Assembly (NCBI GenBank): GCA_037974335.1
Contig: CM075760.1
Coordinates: 64,566,360-64,630,359, forward strand
From: Prionace glauca
Lineage: Eukaryota > Chordata > Chondrichthyes > Carcharhiniformes > Carcharhinidae
DNA: 64,000 nt
Reading direction: 5' to 3'
Under the pieces are notes generated by a model that was not told where the DNA came from, did not search any database, and saw nothing but the letters and a program-made list of their open reading frames with translations. Numbering within the stretch: the stretch's first letter is position 1; every line of letters begins with the position of its first letter. Positions 42,266 through 54,240 of the stretch are shown piece after piece. A program made the translations under genes and the position numbers.

Positions 42266-43160
42266 ATTTTTATCATTAGCTACACCCGAGGTTAGATGCA
42301 ACAGAAAATGTAGCAAGCATTTCAAGATCATACAATGTTCAAGAGACCTTTTAGAGTCCATCTCACTCACGGATTCAAATGAATTTAATCACATATTTTA
42401 GAAGCCTGTAACTCTGGCTGAGAGAATACGTTGGACAGACGTTGACTTCATCTGTGGAGTGACGACGATGAACCATCGTGGAGACACAAGACACAGGAGA
42501 AAGATAGAGATGTTCTGTGTTTTTGTGTCATTTTATTTCGGGATCAGAGGGATTATTTCCTAATTTCGAACATAGATTTCATCATGATATTTTTCCTCAC
42601 ATAACTGATGAATAAATAATGTTGAAAAACAACCATTACTGGAATCCGTTGATTGATTTGCATGGTTGTCTCTATTTCTGTGCTGTGTTGGTGGGGAAAT
42701 ATTTGTTGTGTTTTTGTCAGTCAACAATCTAATTTGGAATTTCTATTTTTGTATTTATTTACATAAAAACTCACTGTTTACAATGAAATGTTCATGACAG
42801 CAATACCAGATAAACCGTCACTTATTGATCAAAATAGCGATTTATTTTAAGAATTTTAACAGTTGGTTCAAAATGAATAGAAACTTTTGAACATTCATAA
42901 CACCACTTGTATTTAATTAAAAGAAAATGATACATTCCATTTCAGAATTAGTTCTCAAAGTTCTGATGTCACAATTAATAAAGCATCTGTGAACAGGCAG
43001 ATATTCCACTGAATGATAATTTGATTGAGGATTTAGTCCGTTTAAACTAGACAAGTTAAATTTAAAAAAAAACAAGATCTGATGTCTCAATATTCCTGTC
43101 ACAAATGGTGATCACATTCACCCGACAGAAGAATAAAAAATCCAATATGGTTATCAGTAA
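42266..43160. other. Intergenic, nothing recognised
   Basis: AT-rich; only short random frames. Confidence 0.5.
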
Positions 43161-43164
43161 GAGT

Positions 43165-44002
43165 TACAATTAGTTTTGCTGCTTCACAGGGAACGGGTTC
43201 GCTTCCAACCCTGGGTGAATGTGAATGGTTTTCACATTCTACCCATGTCCATGTGTGTTTCCTCCCAGTGCTCCAGTTTCCTTCCACAGTCCCAGGATGT
43301 GCAGGTTAGGTGGATTGGCTGTGATAAATTGGCCCTTAGCGTCCAATGATGTGCAAGGTAGAATCATAGATTCCCTACATTGCAGAAGGAGACCATTCGG
43401 CTCATCAAGTCTGCTCCAGCTATCCAGTAAAGTATCCTTCACAGGTCCAAGGTGGATTGTCTATGCTAAATTTCTTATTAGTGTTCGACTATGTGTAGGT
43501 TCGGGGGATTAGCCTGTGAATATGTGTCACTGTCGGGATAGGGTGAAGGCTGGGCCCAAGTAGGATGCTCTGCTGGAGGGCCACTGCAGAGCTGTTAGAC
43601 CGAATGGCCTCCTTTTGAATTGCAGGGATTCTATGGTGTTGTTGCTGTGATCAGGCAGATCACAGGACGGCACGGTAGCACAGTGGTTAGCACTGCTGCT
43701 TCACAGCTCCAGGATCCTGGGTTCGATTCCCGGCTCGGGTCACTGCCTGTGTGGAGTTTGCACATTCTCCTCGTGTCTGCGTGGGTTTTCTCCGGGTGCT
43801 CCGGTTTCCTCCCACAGTCCAAAGATGTGCGGGTTAGGTTCATTGGCTATGCTAAAAATTTCCCCTTAGTGTCCTGGGATGTGTAGGTTAGAGGGATTAG
43901 CAGGTAAAATGTGTAGGGATATGGGGATAGGGTTTGGGTGGGATTGTGTTCGGTGCAGACTCGATGGGCCGAAGGGCCTGTTTCTGCACTGTAGGGTTCT
44001 AT
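43165..44002 (+). mobile_element. Cluster of tRNA-derived SINEs
   Basis: Four pieces: a decayed plus-strand copy (43,165-43,360), a minus-strand 3' piece (43,363-43,440), a plus-strand 3' half (43,440-43,640), and a nearly whole young copy (43,665-44,002). The young copy has an intact A/B-box head ('agcacagtggttagcac', 'ggttcgattcccgg'), the core 'gtgggttttctccgggtgct' and the end 'gggccgaagggcctgtttct'. Confidence 0.85.
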
Positions 44003-44109
44003 GCTTGACCATGTTCACATTAATCTCAACGCTTCCAAAGAATTGCAACGTTCATTGTGGCGGAACCTGCATTTACAGAACACTTTACCCGACCTCATAT
44101 CGTCCTAAA

Positions 44110-44187
44110 GTTTGAGTGGCGCAGGCGTGGAAGGCCAAAGGGCCTGTTTCCTGTGCTGTATTGTTCTTTGCTCTTTGTTTGTTCTTA
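44110..44187 (+). mobile_element. LINE 3' tail (TTTGTTC family)
   Basis: 'gccaaagggcctgtttcctg' and 'tattgttctttgctctttgt' match the 3' terminus of the family at 27,572. Confidence 0.65.
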
Positions 44188-44509
44188 AAACTCACTGATG
44201 TCCTTTTTCTGAATTTAGCCACTGCTGTCATGTTGCAAATACAGCAGGTAATTTGCGTACAGTAAACTACCACAAACAGAGAAGTGATAACTTGACAGTA
44301 AATGTGCGATTTTGTTTAAAGAATCAGTATTAATGTAGAATTGGAAAGAACAGTTTTGTTCTTTTGGAATATATCAATGAGATTTTGCATCCTGGCATCG
44401 ATCATTAATATGAATCTAGTTCTCTCTCTGATGATACACCTTGTCCTGTTGAGTAACATTTGTGTTGTTGTCGTTTTAGATTTCCAGAATCTGCAGCACT
44501 TTACCCTGT

Positions 44510-44760
44510 TGTTATTGTTCCACTGGATGTGAGCATCACTGACAAAGCCAACATTTAGTTGTCCCTGCTGAGAAGGAGATTGTGAACCACGTTGTTGAAA
44601 CCTGCCCTCTGGATGATTTTATTATTTGATTTTCTATAGCAGCTTTGATCCAAATGACTGGCCTACCCGGCAATTTCAGTCGTGGCTAAGAGTCATTTTC
44701 ATCACAATGGAACTGGAGTCTATGTAGTACAGACAGGATAAATATAGGAATCTTCCATTT
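44510..44760 (-). mobile_element. SINE/L2-like LINE 3' fragment
   Basis: 'ccactggatgtgagcatcac' and 'cctacccggcaatttcagt' match the reverse of the L2-like tail plus the SINE body. Decayed. Confidence 0.5.
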
Positions 44761-44824
44761 CCAATTATTTCCAAAGAGAAGATGCCGTTTGAAGTATAAA
44801 AGCAAATTACAGCACATTGAAATC

Positions 44825-44965
44825 AAAAGACAAAATACTGGAAACTCTCAGCAGGCCTGGCAATATTTCTGAGGAGAGAAAAGAACTGACGGTTCGAGTC
44901 CAGATGACCTTTTGACAAAGCTTCTCTCTCCTTTCAGATGCTTCCAGACTTGCTGAGATTTTCCC
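44825..44965. repeat. Dispersed repeat abutting the VH pseudogene
   Basis: 'ctggaaactctcagcaggcc', 'acggttcgagtccagatgac' and 'cttccagacttgctgagatt' match the repeat at 4,970. It lies exactly where FR3 of the pseudogene ends, so its insertion or a linked deletion probably removed the rest of that cluster. Confidence 0.65.
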
Positions 44966-44967
44966 GC

Positions 44968-45227
44968 ATTTCTCTGTACGTTGTTTGAAGTGTCTTTGGG
45001 CGGAGTAAATTGATTCTGAATCCCTGGGGCGGAGGAATTGTAGGTTCTTCCAAGACTATCATACTGAAGAAGACACTGTGAACACTGGCCAGGGACTGGT
45101 CAGACCCAGACCAACCTGTTGCTGCCAATATTGAACGCTTTGTCTTTACAGCTCAGTCTCAGAGAGCGTGAGGGACGCCAGGGTTGTGCTTCAGGCTGAG
45201 TCAACACAACCTCCGATTCAACACTTT
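44968..45227 (-). pseudogene. Truncated IgH V pseudogene (second cluster)
   Basis: On the minus strand from an acceptor (TTTTAG ending 45,228): SVESEVVLTQPEA, then LRLSCKDKAFNIGSNRLVWV, an in-frame stop (TGA) right after WV, a readable FR2/CDR2 (PVPGQ, YDSLGRTYNSSAPGIQNQF) and FR3 KDTSNN, where homology ends. The start is almost the same as the functional V ([10 protein letters not shown]). There is no YYC, recombination signal, J or C. A candidate leader (ATG at about 45,655 on the minus strand, MDFTVTASVLVCLL) lies about 430 bp upstream, separated by an inserted repeat. It is a dead remnant of a neighbouring cluster. Confidence 0.85.
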
Positions 45228-45244
45228 CTAAAACATGAAGAAAA

Positions 45245-45575
45245 AACTATGAAAACAAAACGTCACGCACCCTGGACATACTGAATCATCTTTTGCCATC
45301 GGGGGCAGATACAAAATCTGCGAACACATACAAGCTGATTCAAAAACAACTTATTTACTGTTGCAATCAGAATACTGAATGGACCGACATCGCATTCAAT
45401 TGATAGTTTTTCTCGGCCCTAGCTATGACTGCAATATAACATTCTTTACTCTCCCCCGTCTTTCCCTATGTACGGTATGCTCCGTCTGTATAGTGTGCAA
45501 GAATGAATAATTTTCACTGTGTACTAATATATATGAGAATAATAAATCAAATGAAATCAAATAAAATATATCAAA
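45245..45575 (+). mobile_element. Retroelement 3' end with AATCAAAT-type tail
   Basis: 'gtctgtatagtgtgcaagaa' then 'gagaataataaatcaaatga' is a common retroelement 3' terminus in fish and sharks as I recall it. It is inserted in the leader-V intron of the pseudogene. Confidence 0.6.
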
Positions 45576-45839
45576 AGTACTGAGAATTATTCCCAGTTAA
45601 TTGATTGCTGGCACCGGAACATTCAAGAGACAGACTAACACTGAGGCAGTGACAGTGAAATCCATTGTAACGTCTCTGCTAGTCCAAGAGGTGAAATTGC
45701 ATTTGAGCATCTGTATTAGAGAGAAAAAAAATAATTTGATTGTAAATTAAGTCCCTTCATTTCTGCACCCCTTCACAATGGAATAAACATAAAGAAGATG
45801 ACATTACCTTATCAGGGTGAATACGTCACTCTGATCCGC

Positions 45840-48090
45840 AATAATTTTGAGTTTCTAGCACATTGCAGCAAAAATATAATTCATTTGAGGAATTATTATC
45901 GATTTATGTAACTAAATGCTGGGATGACTGTATTTCAGGTGTGGATAGCTATCACTGTAATTTGAGACCGGATATACAAACAAGAGAAGCAATGGCCAAC
46001 TGTTATTTTCACTGATAATTCATCCAATAACTGAACTAACACATTCAGGGCCAGGCTTCGAATCCCAGAACAACAGATGGGTAGAATTTAAATTTAGTAA
46101 AAACATCTGGAAATAAGAATCTACTTATGAACATGATGTCATTGTCGATTGTGTGAAAAAAAACCTAATTGCTTCACTAATGTATGTTAGAGAAGGGAAT
46201 ATGTCGTCCTTAACTGGTTTGGCCTATCTGCAGTTCCAGAGCCACGAAAATGTGGTTGGCTCTCCATTGCCCTTGGCAAACGGTAGGCAATAAATTCTGG
46301 TCATCCAGCTGTGTCCATGTTCATAGAATCTCTACAGAGTAGAAGGAGGCCATTTGGCCTATCGGACCCGCACCGATACCATTTCTACCCAGGCCCTATC
46401 CCGAACACACAACTACATTCCCGGCTAATTCCCTTGACATTATGGGTCAATTTATCATCGCCAATCAACCTAAGCGGCACATTATTTGACAGTGTGAGTA
46501 AATAGGCAGACAATTGGAGAATGTGCAGACTCCACATAGGTAGTGATTCCACATAGACCAAAATCTGGAATTCAAACTGTGTCCCTGGCGCTTTCAGGCA
46601 GAAGTTCTAACAAAGATGTCACCGTGCAACTCACAAATACATTAAAAAAAAATCCTCATATGATGCAATGTTACACCTTATATTTCCCCAATAGCTATTT
46701 AACCCTGTGAAAATTAACGGTGAAAGAAAACTGGTTGACTTCTGATTCCTTGAGTTGACAGAGAAACATGAAATTAAAATCAACTTTGGACAGAGAATTT
46801 AATGAATCAGACCGGACACAGGGATCAGGAAAGTTCTCCGTCAGCATCCAGATCATTGCAGCTCATTTTATCAGCTACTGGCTGTCTAATATTCACTGGT
46901 AGTGTGAAAACAGGACATCAAGACTTTGCGGCATATTGCACAATATCACAAGAATAAATGTTTTATCTTCCACTGAACCAGGGTATGAACAGGTCATTTC
47001 TCCACAGATTGGCAGCTACGAGAGGGATTGATAAATGGTTGAAATCAGATTATGCTGCACAACAGAACATGGATCTAATCAAATGTAAGAGAGGGGCAGA
47101 GCACTGAGAATATTCCAAGAATCCGGGCTGTTCAAGGCAGTTATATGGTTTTCTTCTACTTTTAATTATTTTCATTTTGGGGCCATTACACTGATCTCAT
47201 TGGACTGAGGGATTGGGATCATCAAAATCTCCTCCATGCATATCATGCAGTCGCTCACAACGTGGTTTTAATTGTTGAAAGGACATTTATTTGGAAGTTA
47301 TAAAAATGAAATAACACCTGGCCATTTTACTAGTTTCTGATATTGTTTAATCACATAATGAACAGTACGTTCATTTAAAATATTTGCTGAGAAAGAATAC
47401 AAATTAAAACGTTCCTTTCTTGTGGGAAATAAATAATTATTATATTACTGACTGAGTTCCATTCTATTCTTACAGATTCACGTTAATCTCTCCGACGCAG
47501 TATTTGGCGGCAGTCCAACCTGCTGCCAAACACCCGAAAATATTTACAAGAAACATCTGACGGTGTTTGTTCAGTAAATCAAAGATCTGTTTACTCAGTA
47601 CTGAGCGCTTGGCTGCAAGCCAACTTCAATCTCTTGCATTGTCAATGGGGCCTATTTATAAACAAGTCTGCCCAGCAACAGTACTGCAGGCAACTTACTG
47701 ATCTTTTAATTTGTAAATCTATACCAATGTTTCCCATTTCTTAGGAAAAGAAAGTTTCCAGCTTCTCCGGCACCTTGGTAGCAACAATGATGATCTCTCC
47801 AACACAACCAAACACTGTGATAGTTGGATAGAAATAAATACAGGCAGATTGCGAGAGCTGATTCAGAGAGATGATATATTTTATACTACATAAACATGTA
47901 TGCTTGTGTTTTATTTCATTTATTCTTCCATTGGATGTGGGAATCTCTGGGAAGGCCAATATTTGTTTCTTGTGCTTAACTTGTTCACAGCAGAGTGGTA
48001 TTCCAGGGCATCTCAAAAGTCTTTGCCCAGTTACACATACTGCTGTCCGGCTAGAGTCGCATCCTGCCGATGGTGGGTCTTCAAATCGAA
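45840..48090. repeat. V-upstream block, copy B (paired with ~34,870-36,640)
   Basis: Decayed partner of copy A. It keeps 'aaatgttttatcttccactg' (exon-like part 2) and 'ttaatctctccgacgcag' and 'gtatttggcggcagtccaac' (part 3). The coding-like stretches are disrupted, for example by an early TGA in part 2 near 47,030. A SINE (46,310-46,645) is inserted in this copy only. Confidence 0.85.
46310..46645 (-). mobile_element. tRNA-derived SINE
   Basis: The plus strand shows the reverse of the 3' end ('tcatagaatctctacagagt', 'ggaggccatttggcctatcg') and a head remnant near 46,600-46,645. It is absent from block copy A, so it arrived after the duplication. Confidence 0.75.
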
Positions 48091-48274
48091 GCTGGAATGA
48101 GTGAAAATGATGAGGTTGTTGAGAGTTGATTGTTATATTTGGAACACTGTGAAATTGATTTGTGCACAACTTGACATTTTCCAGACAAAGCACACAGCCA
48201 AACACACACCCACACATTCTCTCTTGTTCTCATTCTGTCTCACATATTGTCTTCTTTTCATATACACTGTACGT

Positions 48275-48299
48275 AGACACACACACACACACACACACA
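48275..48299. repeat. (CA)n microsatellite
   Basis: About 12 CA units. Confidence 0.9.
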
Positions 48300-48558
48300 T
48301 GAATACACACATTTTCCTTCAACTTAAGACTCCACCTTGCCTTCCTGGGAGGCTTCAGAGATAATGACCCCAACTATCTTTCAGGTGGAATGATGAAGGA
48401 ATAAACGTTCCCCAACGCCATGATTGCCGAGCTGGACTTTAAGAGTGCAATGGTTTCCAACAGAGCCTTGGTCAACATTCTTCCTTCTAACCAGGTTTAA
48501 CAGAAATACATTAATATGAATTGAGGCATTTTGCTCTGAGGCTAGCTTGGCAATATAG

Positions 48559-48875
48559 AAAAAAGTCTGACAACATCAGGTTTTAGTCCAACCTATTTAT
48601 TTGATAATATCCTCACAAGCTTTCGAGGGGACTGCCTCTTCGTCAGGTGAATGGAGAGTTCTGGCCTCAGACAGAGCATATAAAGCACAGACAGTCTCTA
48701 AACTGTCTGTGCTTTATATGCTCTGTCTGAGGCCAGAACTCTCCATTCACCTGACGAAGAGGCAGTCCCCTCGAAAGCTTGTGAGGATATTATCAAATAA
48801 ATAGGTTGGACTAAAACCTGGTGTTGTCAGACTTTTTACTATGTTTACGCCAGTCCAACGCCGGCATACGCACAT
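48559..48875. mobile_element. Palindromic repeat element with 13-bp target duplication
   Basis: Two arms of about 136 bp (48,560-48,695 and 48,702-48,837) are reverse complements with one mismatch seen, around a 6-bp centre. A 38-bp tail follows, containing 'cagtccaacgccggcat'. The element is bounded by the direct repeat CTTGGCAATATAG (48,546-48,558 and 48,876-48,888). The arm starts with the same module as the ends of the 27,236 repeat. It carries no coding sequence. Confidence 0.9.
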
Positions 48876-48888
48876 CTTGGCAATATAG

Positions 48889-50270
48889 GAACAGGAATGG
48901 GCCATTCAACTCCACAGACTCGCCCCGCCATTCTTTAAGATCTTGGCTGATCAGTAACCAAATTCTATGTGCCTGCCCATGACCCATATCCCTTGATACC
49001 CTTGCTCAATTAAAAAAAACTATCTTAGACTTAAATTTAACAATTGAACCGGCATCCACCGGCGTTTTAAGGAAGAGAGTTCCAAACTTCGCCACTCTCT
49101 GTGTGTAGAAATGCTTTGAATAAACTCTCCTGCATGGCTTGGCCTTTTTTTAACATATGGTCCTTTATTCTCGAGTCTTCAACTGGTGGAAACATTTTAT
49201 CCTTGTCAAATCTATCTTTCCCTGTAAATATTTTGTTGATTTCTGTGAGCGCGCCCTTCAAACTTCTGAATTCGAGCGAAAAAATCTTAATTTGTCTAAA
49301 ATCTCCTCACAACCTAATCCCTTAAAATCAGGTAAAATTCTTGTAAACCAGTATTGAACTCCTTCCAGAGTGAGCACGCTTCCAAAGTTTGTTGCCCATA
49401 CCTGCTCAGAGTTCTGTAATTGGGGTCTAACAAAGATTTTGCACAATTGCAGCACAACATCTGCATCCTTGTACTCCTACCCTTTAGATATGAAGACCAG
49501 CATTCCTTTGGCCTTCTTGACTGTTTTCTGCATCAGGTCGTGGCATTTTAAGAAGCTCTGCACCGGAATTCCAAATCTAATTGGACATCAACTGAATTTA
49601 ACTTTGTATTTTCTAAAAAAAATCTTAATCAATATCAGTTGGATATTTGTCTATTTTTGTAACTATTTAAGTCATAAGAACATAAGAAATAGGAGCAGGA
49701 GTAGGCCATCTGGCCCTTCGAGCCTGCCCCGCCATTCAATAAGATCATGGCTGATCTGTCGTGACTCAGCTCCACCTTCCCGCCCTCTCCCCACAACCCT
49801 TAATCCCTTCTCTTATCAAAAACCCATCAACCCGTTTCTTAAAAATATTTAGCGAGGCAGCCTCCACCACTTCAACGGGCAGAGAATTCCAGAGATTCAC
49901 CACCCTTTGAGTGAAGAAGTTCCTCCTCAACTCTGTTTTAAACCGCCCCCCCTTTATCTTGAGGCTGTGCCCCCTAGTCCTACTGTCTTTTTTGAGCGGG
50001 AAGAGCCTCTCCACCTCTATCCTATCCATCCCATTCATCATCTTATACGTCTCAATGAGATCTCCCCTCATTCTTCTAAACTCTAACGAGTACAAGCCTA
50101 GTTTATTCAGCCTCTCCTCATAGCTCAATCCCCTCAACTCCGGTATCAGCCGAGTAAACCTCCTCTGCACTCCCTCCAGGGCCATCCAGTCGCTGAAGAA
50201 TATTGTAAATAATTGAGGCCCCAAGATAGATTCCGATTGGACCTCACCTACATTATTCAACAGCGTACAT
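48889..50270 (-). mobile_element. Older CR1-like LINE, interrupted by a younger one
   Basis: The 3' end is at the left ('gggccattcaactccacaga'). ORF2 remnants on the minus strand include 'LCKIFVRPQLQNSEQVWA' and 'YWFTRILPDFKGLG'. The sequence resumes after 50,185 ('aatattgtaaataattgagg'). The copy at 49,675-50,185 is inserted in it. Confidence 0.75.
49675..50185 (-). mobile_element. CR1-like LINE 3' end (TTATGTTC-tail family), young
   Basis: The reversed tail 'cataagaacataagaaatag' lies at the left. The ORF2 C-terminus is open for about 130 codons ('LEGVQRRFTRLIPELRGLS' to 'IREGIKGCGERAG'). Nested in the older LINE. Confidence 0.92.
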
Positions 50271-51000
50271 ATACAATTCTTTGCACCTTAAATTTTGGCA
50301 CCTTCCACAGAAGGGGATGTGGTATTATATTTATGGGTGTGAATTCTTGATACATTAGTATCATTGATCATACCTGATAATGATATTGTCACAGTTAGTT
50401 GTAATTGTAGAGTTTTGCCAGCAGATGGAATTGAAATCTTGATCAGTTACTTTAGATGATTCAGGCACTGCTTCAATAAATACCACACTGGACTCTGTGT
50501 CCGTTCATTCTGAATTGGCCTCCATATGTACATACGTTGGAATGGGCCGTGTCTCTGATTACAATATAATGTACCATATGGCACCTTGGTTCAACTAATT
50601 TGCACAGGTACATGTCAATATATACATCACATGACTACCTGATCCGAATTTTTACTGGCAGGATGTAACATTGCAGTTCTCCCGCACACGGCCCTGAATG
50701 GTAGTTTAAAATGAAATACAGCAGAAGTCTCAAATAAAATCCCAATTTTTAAGATGAGGAAGCTCAGCAAGAAGGAAAAGAAACAAGACTGAAACAATTG
50801 CTAATATCTTCAGCCAGAAGTGCCAAGAGGATGTTTCATCTCGGCCTCCTCCTGAGGTCCAGTGCATCACGGATGCCAGTCTCCGAGTAGTTCAACTCAT
50901 TTCACATGATAACATCGGAAGATAGGGACAGGATAGGGACAGGAGTTGGTCATTCATCTCCTGGAGCCCGCTCGGTCATGCAATATGATCATGAATGGCA
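50271..51000. other. Intergenic, nothing recognised
   Basis: Short LINE-like words near 50,930-50,990 ('gctcggtcatgcaatatgat') but no clear element. Confidence 0.4.
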
Positions 51001-51290
51001 TGTGGCCTAACCCCATGTTAAAAGCATTGGACAATGTAAAGATTATTCGTCCTGACAATACTTCAGCAACAATAATAACGATTTTTGCTCTGGGACTAGC
51101 TGTGCCCCAGCCAATCTATTCAAGTACAGCTTTGACACAACATTGTGGAATTTTGGTAGACATGCCTGATCGCAAAAGGCAGGACAAATTCAAATGCACC
51201 AACTTCCGCCCAATGAGCGGAACTCGGTCAACATAGTGGAACGTATCAAGGATTCTTGAATAATCAATAATAATAATGGTAATAATAATA

Positions 51291-51321
<31 letters not shown>

Positions 51322-51605
51322 TGGTAATAATAATAATTTGGTCAGTGATGCTCTGTTGGGGTCCCACTATGAACACTCATTTCCAGAAATCATTTAAACT
51401 TACTCCAAATATAGTGGAATTGGCTGATTTAATATGGTGAGGTGAGAGAGCCTGCCCTCGACATCAGTGCAGCACTTGACCGACTGTCACAGCAAGGACC
51501 CTGAACAAAGCTTCAATCAATGGGGATCCGGGGGAAAATATTTCACTGGCCGCAGTCATACCGAGCACAGAGTAAGATGGTTGTGGCTGTTAAAAGTCAA
51601 TCATC
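51000..51605 (+). mobile_element. L2-like LINE fragments with an (AAT)n tract
   Basis: 'FALGLAVPQPIYSS' and 'RKRQDKFKCTNFRPMSG' recall the pre-RT and first RT motifs (DKSNPxNYRPISL) of L2-like LINEs. 'aatggggatccgggggaaaa' and 'gatggttgtggctgttaaaa' match the same family as 38,680. An (AAT)n microsatellite (51,260-51,338) separates the two parts. Confidence 0.6.
51260..51338. repeat. (AAT)n microsatellite
   Basis: Imperfect AAT units over about 79 bp. Confidence 0.9.
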
Positions 51606-52499
51606 TCTGTCATAGAGTCATAGAGGTTTACAGCATGGAAACAGGTCTTTCGGACTAACTTGGCAAGATGCCCTTTTTTTTCAACACCAAAACTAATCCC
51701 TATTGCCTGCACTTGGCCCATATCCTTCTGTACCCAAGTTACTCATGTAACTGGCGAAATGCTTTTTAAAAGGCTAAATTGAACAACGTCTACTACAATC
51801 TTTGGCAGCTTGTTCTCGACGCTCACCACCCTCTCTGTGGAAACAAATGCCCCTCTGGAGACTTTTGTATCTCTCCCCTCTCACCTTAAACCTGTTCCCT
51901 CTAGTTTTAGGCTCCCCTATCTTTGGGACAAGATATTGACTATCTTGCTGATCTATGCCACTCATCATTTAGTAGAAGTTTATAAGTTTAACCCTCAGCC
52001 TTCTACACCCCAGAGAAAAAAAAAGGCCCAGTCGATCCAACCTCTCCTTATAAATCAAATCCCGATAGCATTTTAGTAAATCCCTTCTGCACTCTTTCTA
52101 GGCCCGGAGTAACTGCAGTAAGACTTCCCTAATTCTGAAATCATGTCTTCTTGCAACAAAAGCCTTCCTAATTGCTTGTTGTACTTGCCTCTGAAATTTC
52201 ATTGAGTGGTGCAAAAGGACACCCAGATCAATTTTTACATCACACTTCCTAATATATGTTGCTTTCGGCTTTACACACCAGTATATAACTGTACATTTAT
52301 CCCCGTTGTAAGGCATCTGCCATGTGTTCACCCATTCACTCAAATTGTCCAGATCACATTGAAGCCCCCCTCCCTGCAGCACCTCTCCCACCCCAGCCCC
52401 ACCCCCCCCACCCCCGCGCTACCCCCACGACCCTCCTCACAGTTCACGAATTTGTCAAATTTTGTCTGGCTAACCATTTTAGACATGCTGCAATTGATT

Positions 52500-52785
52500 C
52501 CCTCATCCAGGTCCCACTGGCACAGTGCCAGGGACTTCGGTTCATTTCCCAGTTTGGGTCATTGCTGTACGGTGTCTGCACGTTCTCTCCGTGTCTAAGT
52601 GGGTTTCTTCCAGGTGTTCAGGTTTCTTCCCACAGTCCCACAGTCATTTTGCTTAGGTGCATTGGCATAAATTCTGCCTCAGTTGTGTGGACCCGAAAGT
52701 GAGCTGAAGTGTGATGTCTGAGGAATATTCACTGTAACCTCATTGCATCGTAGCGTACTTGTGGCGAATAAATAAATAAAATAAA
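52500..52785 (+). mobile_element. tRNA-derived SINE nested in a LINE
   Basis: Core 'gtgggtttcttccaggtgtt', ending in 'aataaataaataaaataaa'. The LINE sequence resumes right after it. Confidence 0.75.
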
Positions 52786-53624
52786 TTCAGACCCTGTGGT
52801 ACCCCACTTGGAGCTGAAACACCACTCGGGAAAAATCCCCATCTATTTCCACTCTCACATTCTTATCTGTCAACAATTTATATACCAATGCCTATACGTT
52901 AATCCCCATCCCACGTGCTTTAATTTGGTTTTCTAGTATTTTATGAGGAACCTTCCCAAATGTCTCCTGAAAGTGAAAATACACCACGTACGGTGGTCCA
53001 CCCCCTCCCCTTGCCTATTCTATTATTTATATTAACTAAAAAACGCAAATAGGTTTGTTAAGAATAGCATGGCTTTCTTAAGATCATCTTGTCTTCATCC
53101 AACTCCGTTGATGCCTTTCAAATATTTTGCTATCATATCTTTGATAACAGTCTCTGACATCTTCACTGGTACAAATATCAGGCTGTAATTCATCATCGTC
53201 ACTCTCCCTTCCATTGTGTACATTGGAGTTACAATCTGTAGGAACTGCTACAGGGTGTACCGAATTTTAGAAGATGAACACCAATGCATCCAATATTCTC
53301 CGGGGCCATTTCCCTTCATATTTTGGGATGTAGATTATCAGGCCCCGGTGATTTCTCAGCTTTTAACCGTATCAATTTCCCCAACATGATTTTTCGACGA
53401 ATACTAGTATTGTTCAATGCCGTCTTCCAACTATTCCCTTGGTTCCATAACATTTTTTGAAGGATACTTGTGTCCTCTTTTGCGAAGATGAAGGCAAACT
53501 TTGTTGTCTATTCCACCAACATTTCTTCCTTCCCCACTATAATTTATCTGGATTCTGAATGCAAGTTTCGAATATTTGTGTTATTAATCTTTGTCCATTC
53601 AGATATTGATAGACGTTTTTGGAA

Positions 53625-53900
53625 TTAGTTTATTAAAAAAATCACTGATGAGGCTTACATTAGCATTGCAATGAAGTTACCGTGAAATCCCCAAGTCACC
53701 GCAGTGTGGCGCCTATCCGGGTGAATTCTTCTGACCAAAACAGAATGTGCATGGAAATTGGAGCACTCACAGGAAACCCACGTAGACACAGGGAGAACGT
53801 GCAGGACCACCCAGGTAGTCTCCCAAGAGGACAATCGAATCCGGGCAGCTGTGAAACAGGAATGCTCACTACTATGCTACAGTTCCATCAACAGCTCCAA
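53625..53900 (-). mobile_element. tRNA-derived SINE nested in a LINE
   Basis: Reversed core 'aggaaacccacgtagacaca' and reversed B box ('atcgaatccgggcagctg'). Moderately decayed. Confidence 0.7.
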
Positions 53901-54119
53901 TGTTCCCTGCAGTTTTATTCTCATAATCTATTTCCCCCCTCAATCATTTTGTCTTCATTCGTTTGATTCACTATCCTCAGGCCTGTTGCTTCTTCTGACA
54001 ATTGTCTATACTTTATAAGTAAGGAATAAAATGTCCTCTCTTTAAAACCACTAGAGAAGAAAATGAGCTTTGGTGAAATATGATTGTTATTAATTACAGA
54101 AGAATGTTTCAGTTGAAGC

Positions 54120-54240
54120 AAATTAATTGAATTGAAATTCCCCAGCTGTCAGGTTGGAATTTAAACTCCTGTCCCCAGAGCATTATTTCAAAATTCTGTA
54201 TTACCAGTTTAATACAATATTGCTACAATTAGGTATCATC
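54120..54240 (-). mobile_element. SINE head fragment
   Basis: 'ttggaatttaaactcctgtc' and 'cccagagcattatttc' are the reversed tRNA-like head of the SINE family at 36,366. The stretch from here to 54,960 shows nothing else I recognise. Confidence 0.5.

Larger units (their letters stand above)
51605..54010 (-). mobile_element. Old CR1-like LINE with two SINEs nested in it
   Basis: The reversed 3' end 'catagagtcatagaggttta' is at the left. ORF2 remnants run through 53,600 (for example 'LSEWVNTWQMPYNGDKC' near 52,330) and probably on past the SINE at 53,625. Many frame breaks. Confidence 0.7.

Noticed and set aside
48559-48875. Palindrome as a microRNA gene
   Set aside because: Arms are far longer and more perfectly paired than a miRNA precursor, and a target duplication marks it as an inserted element.
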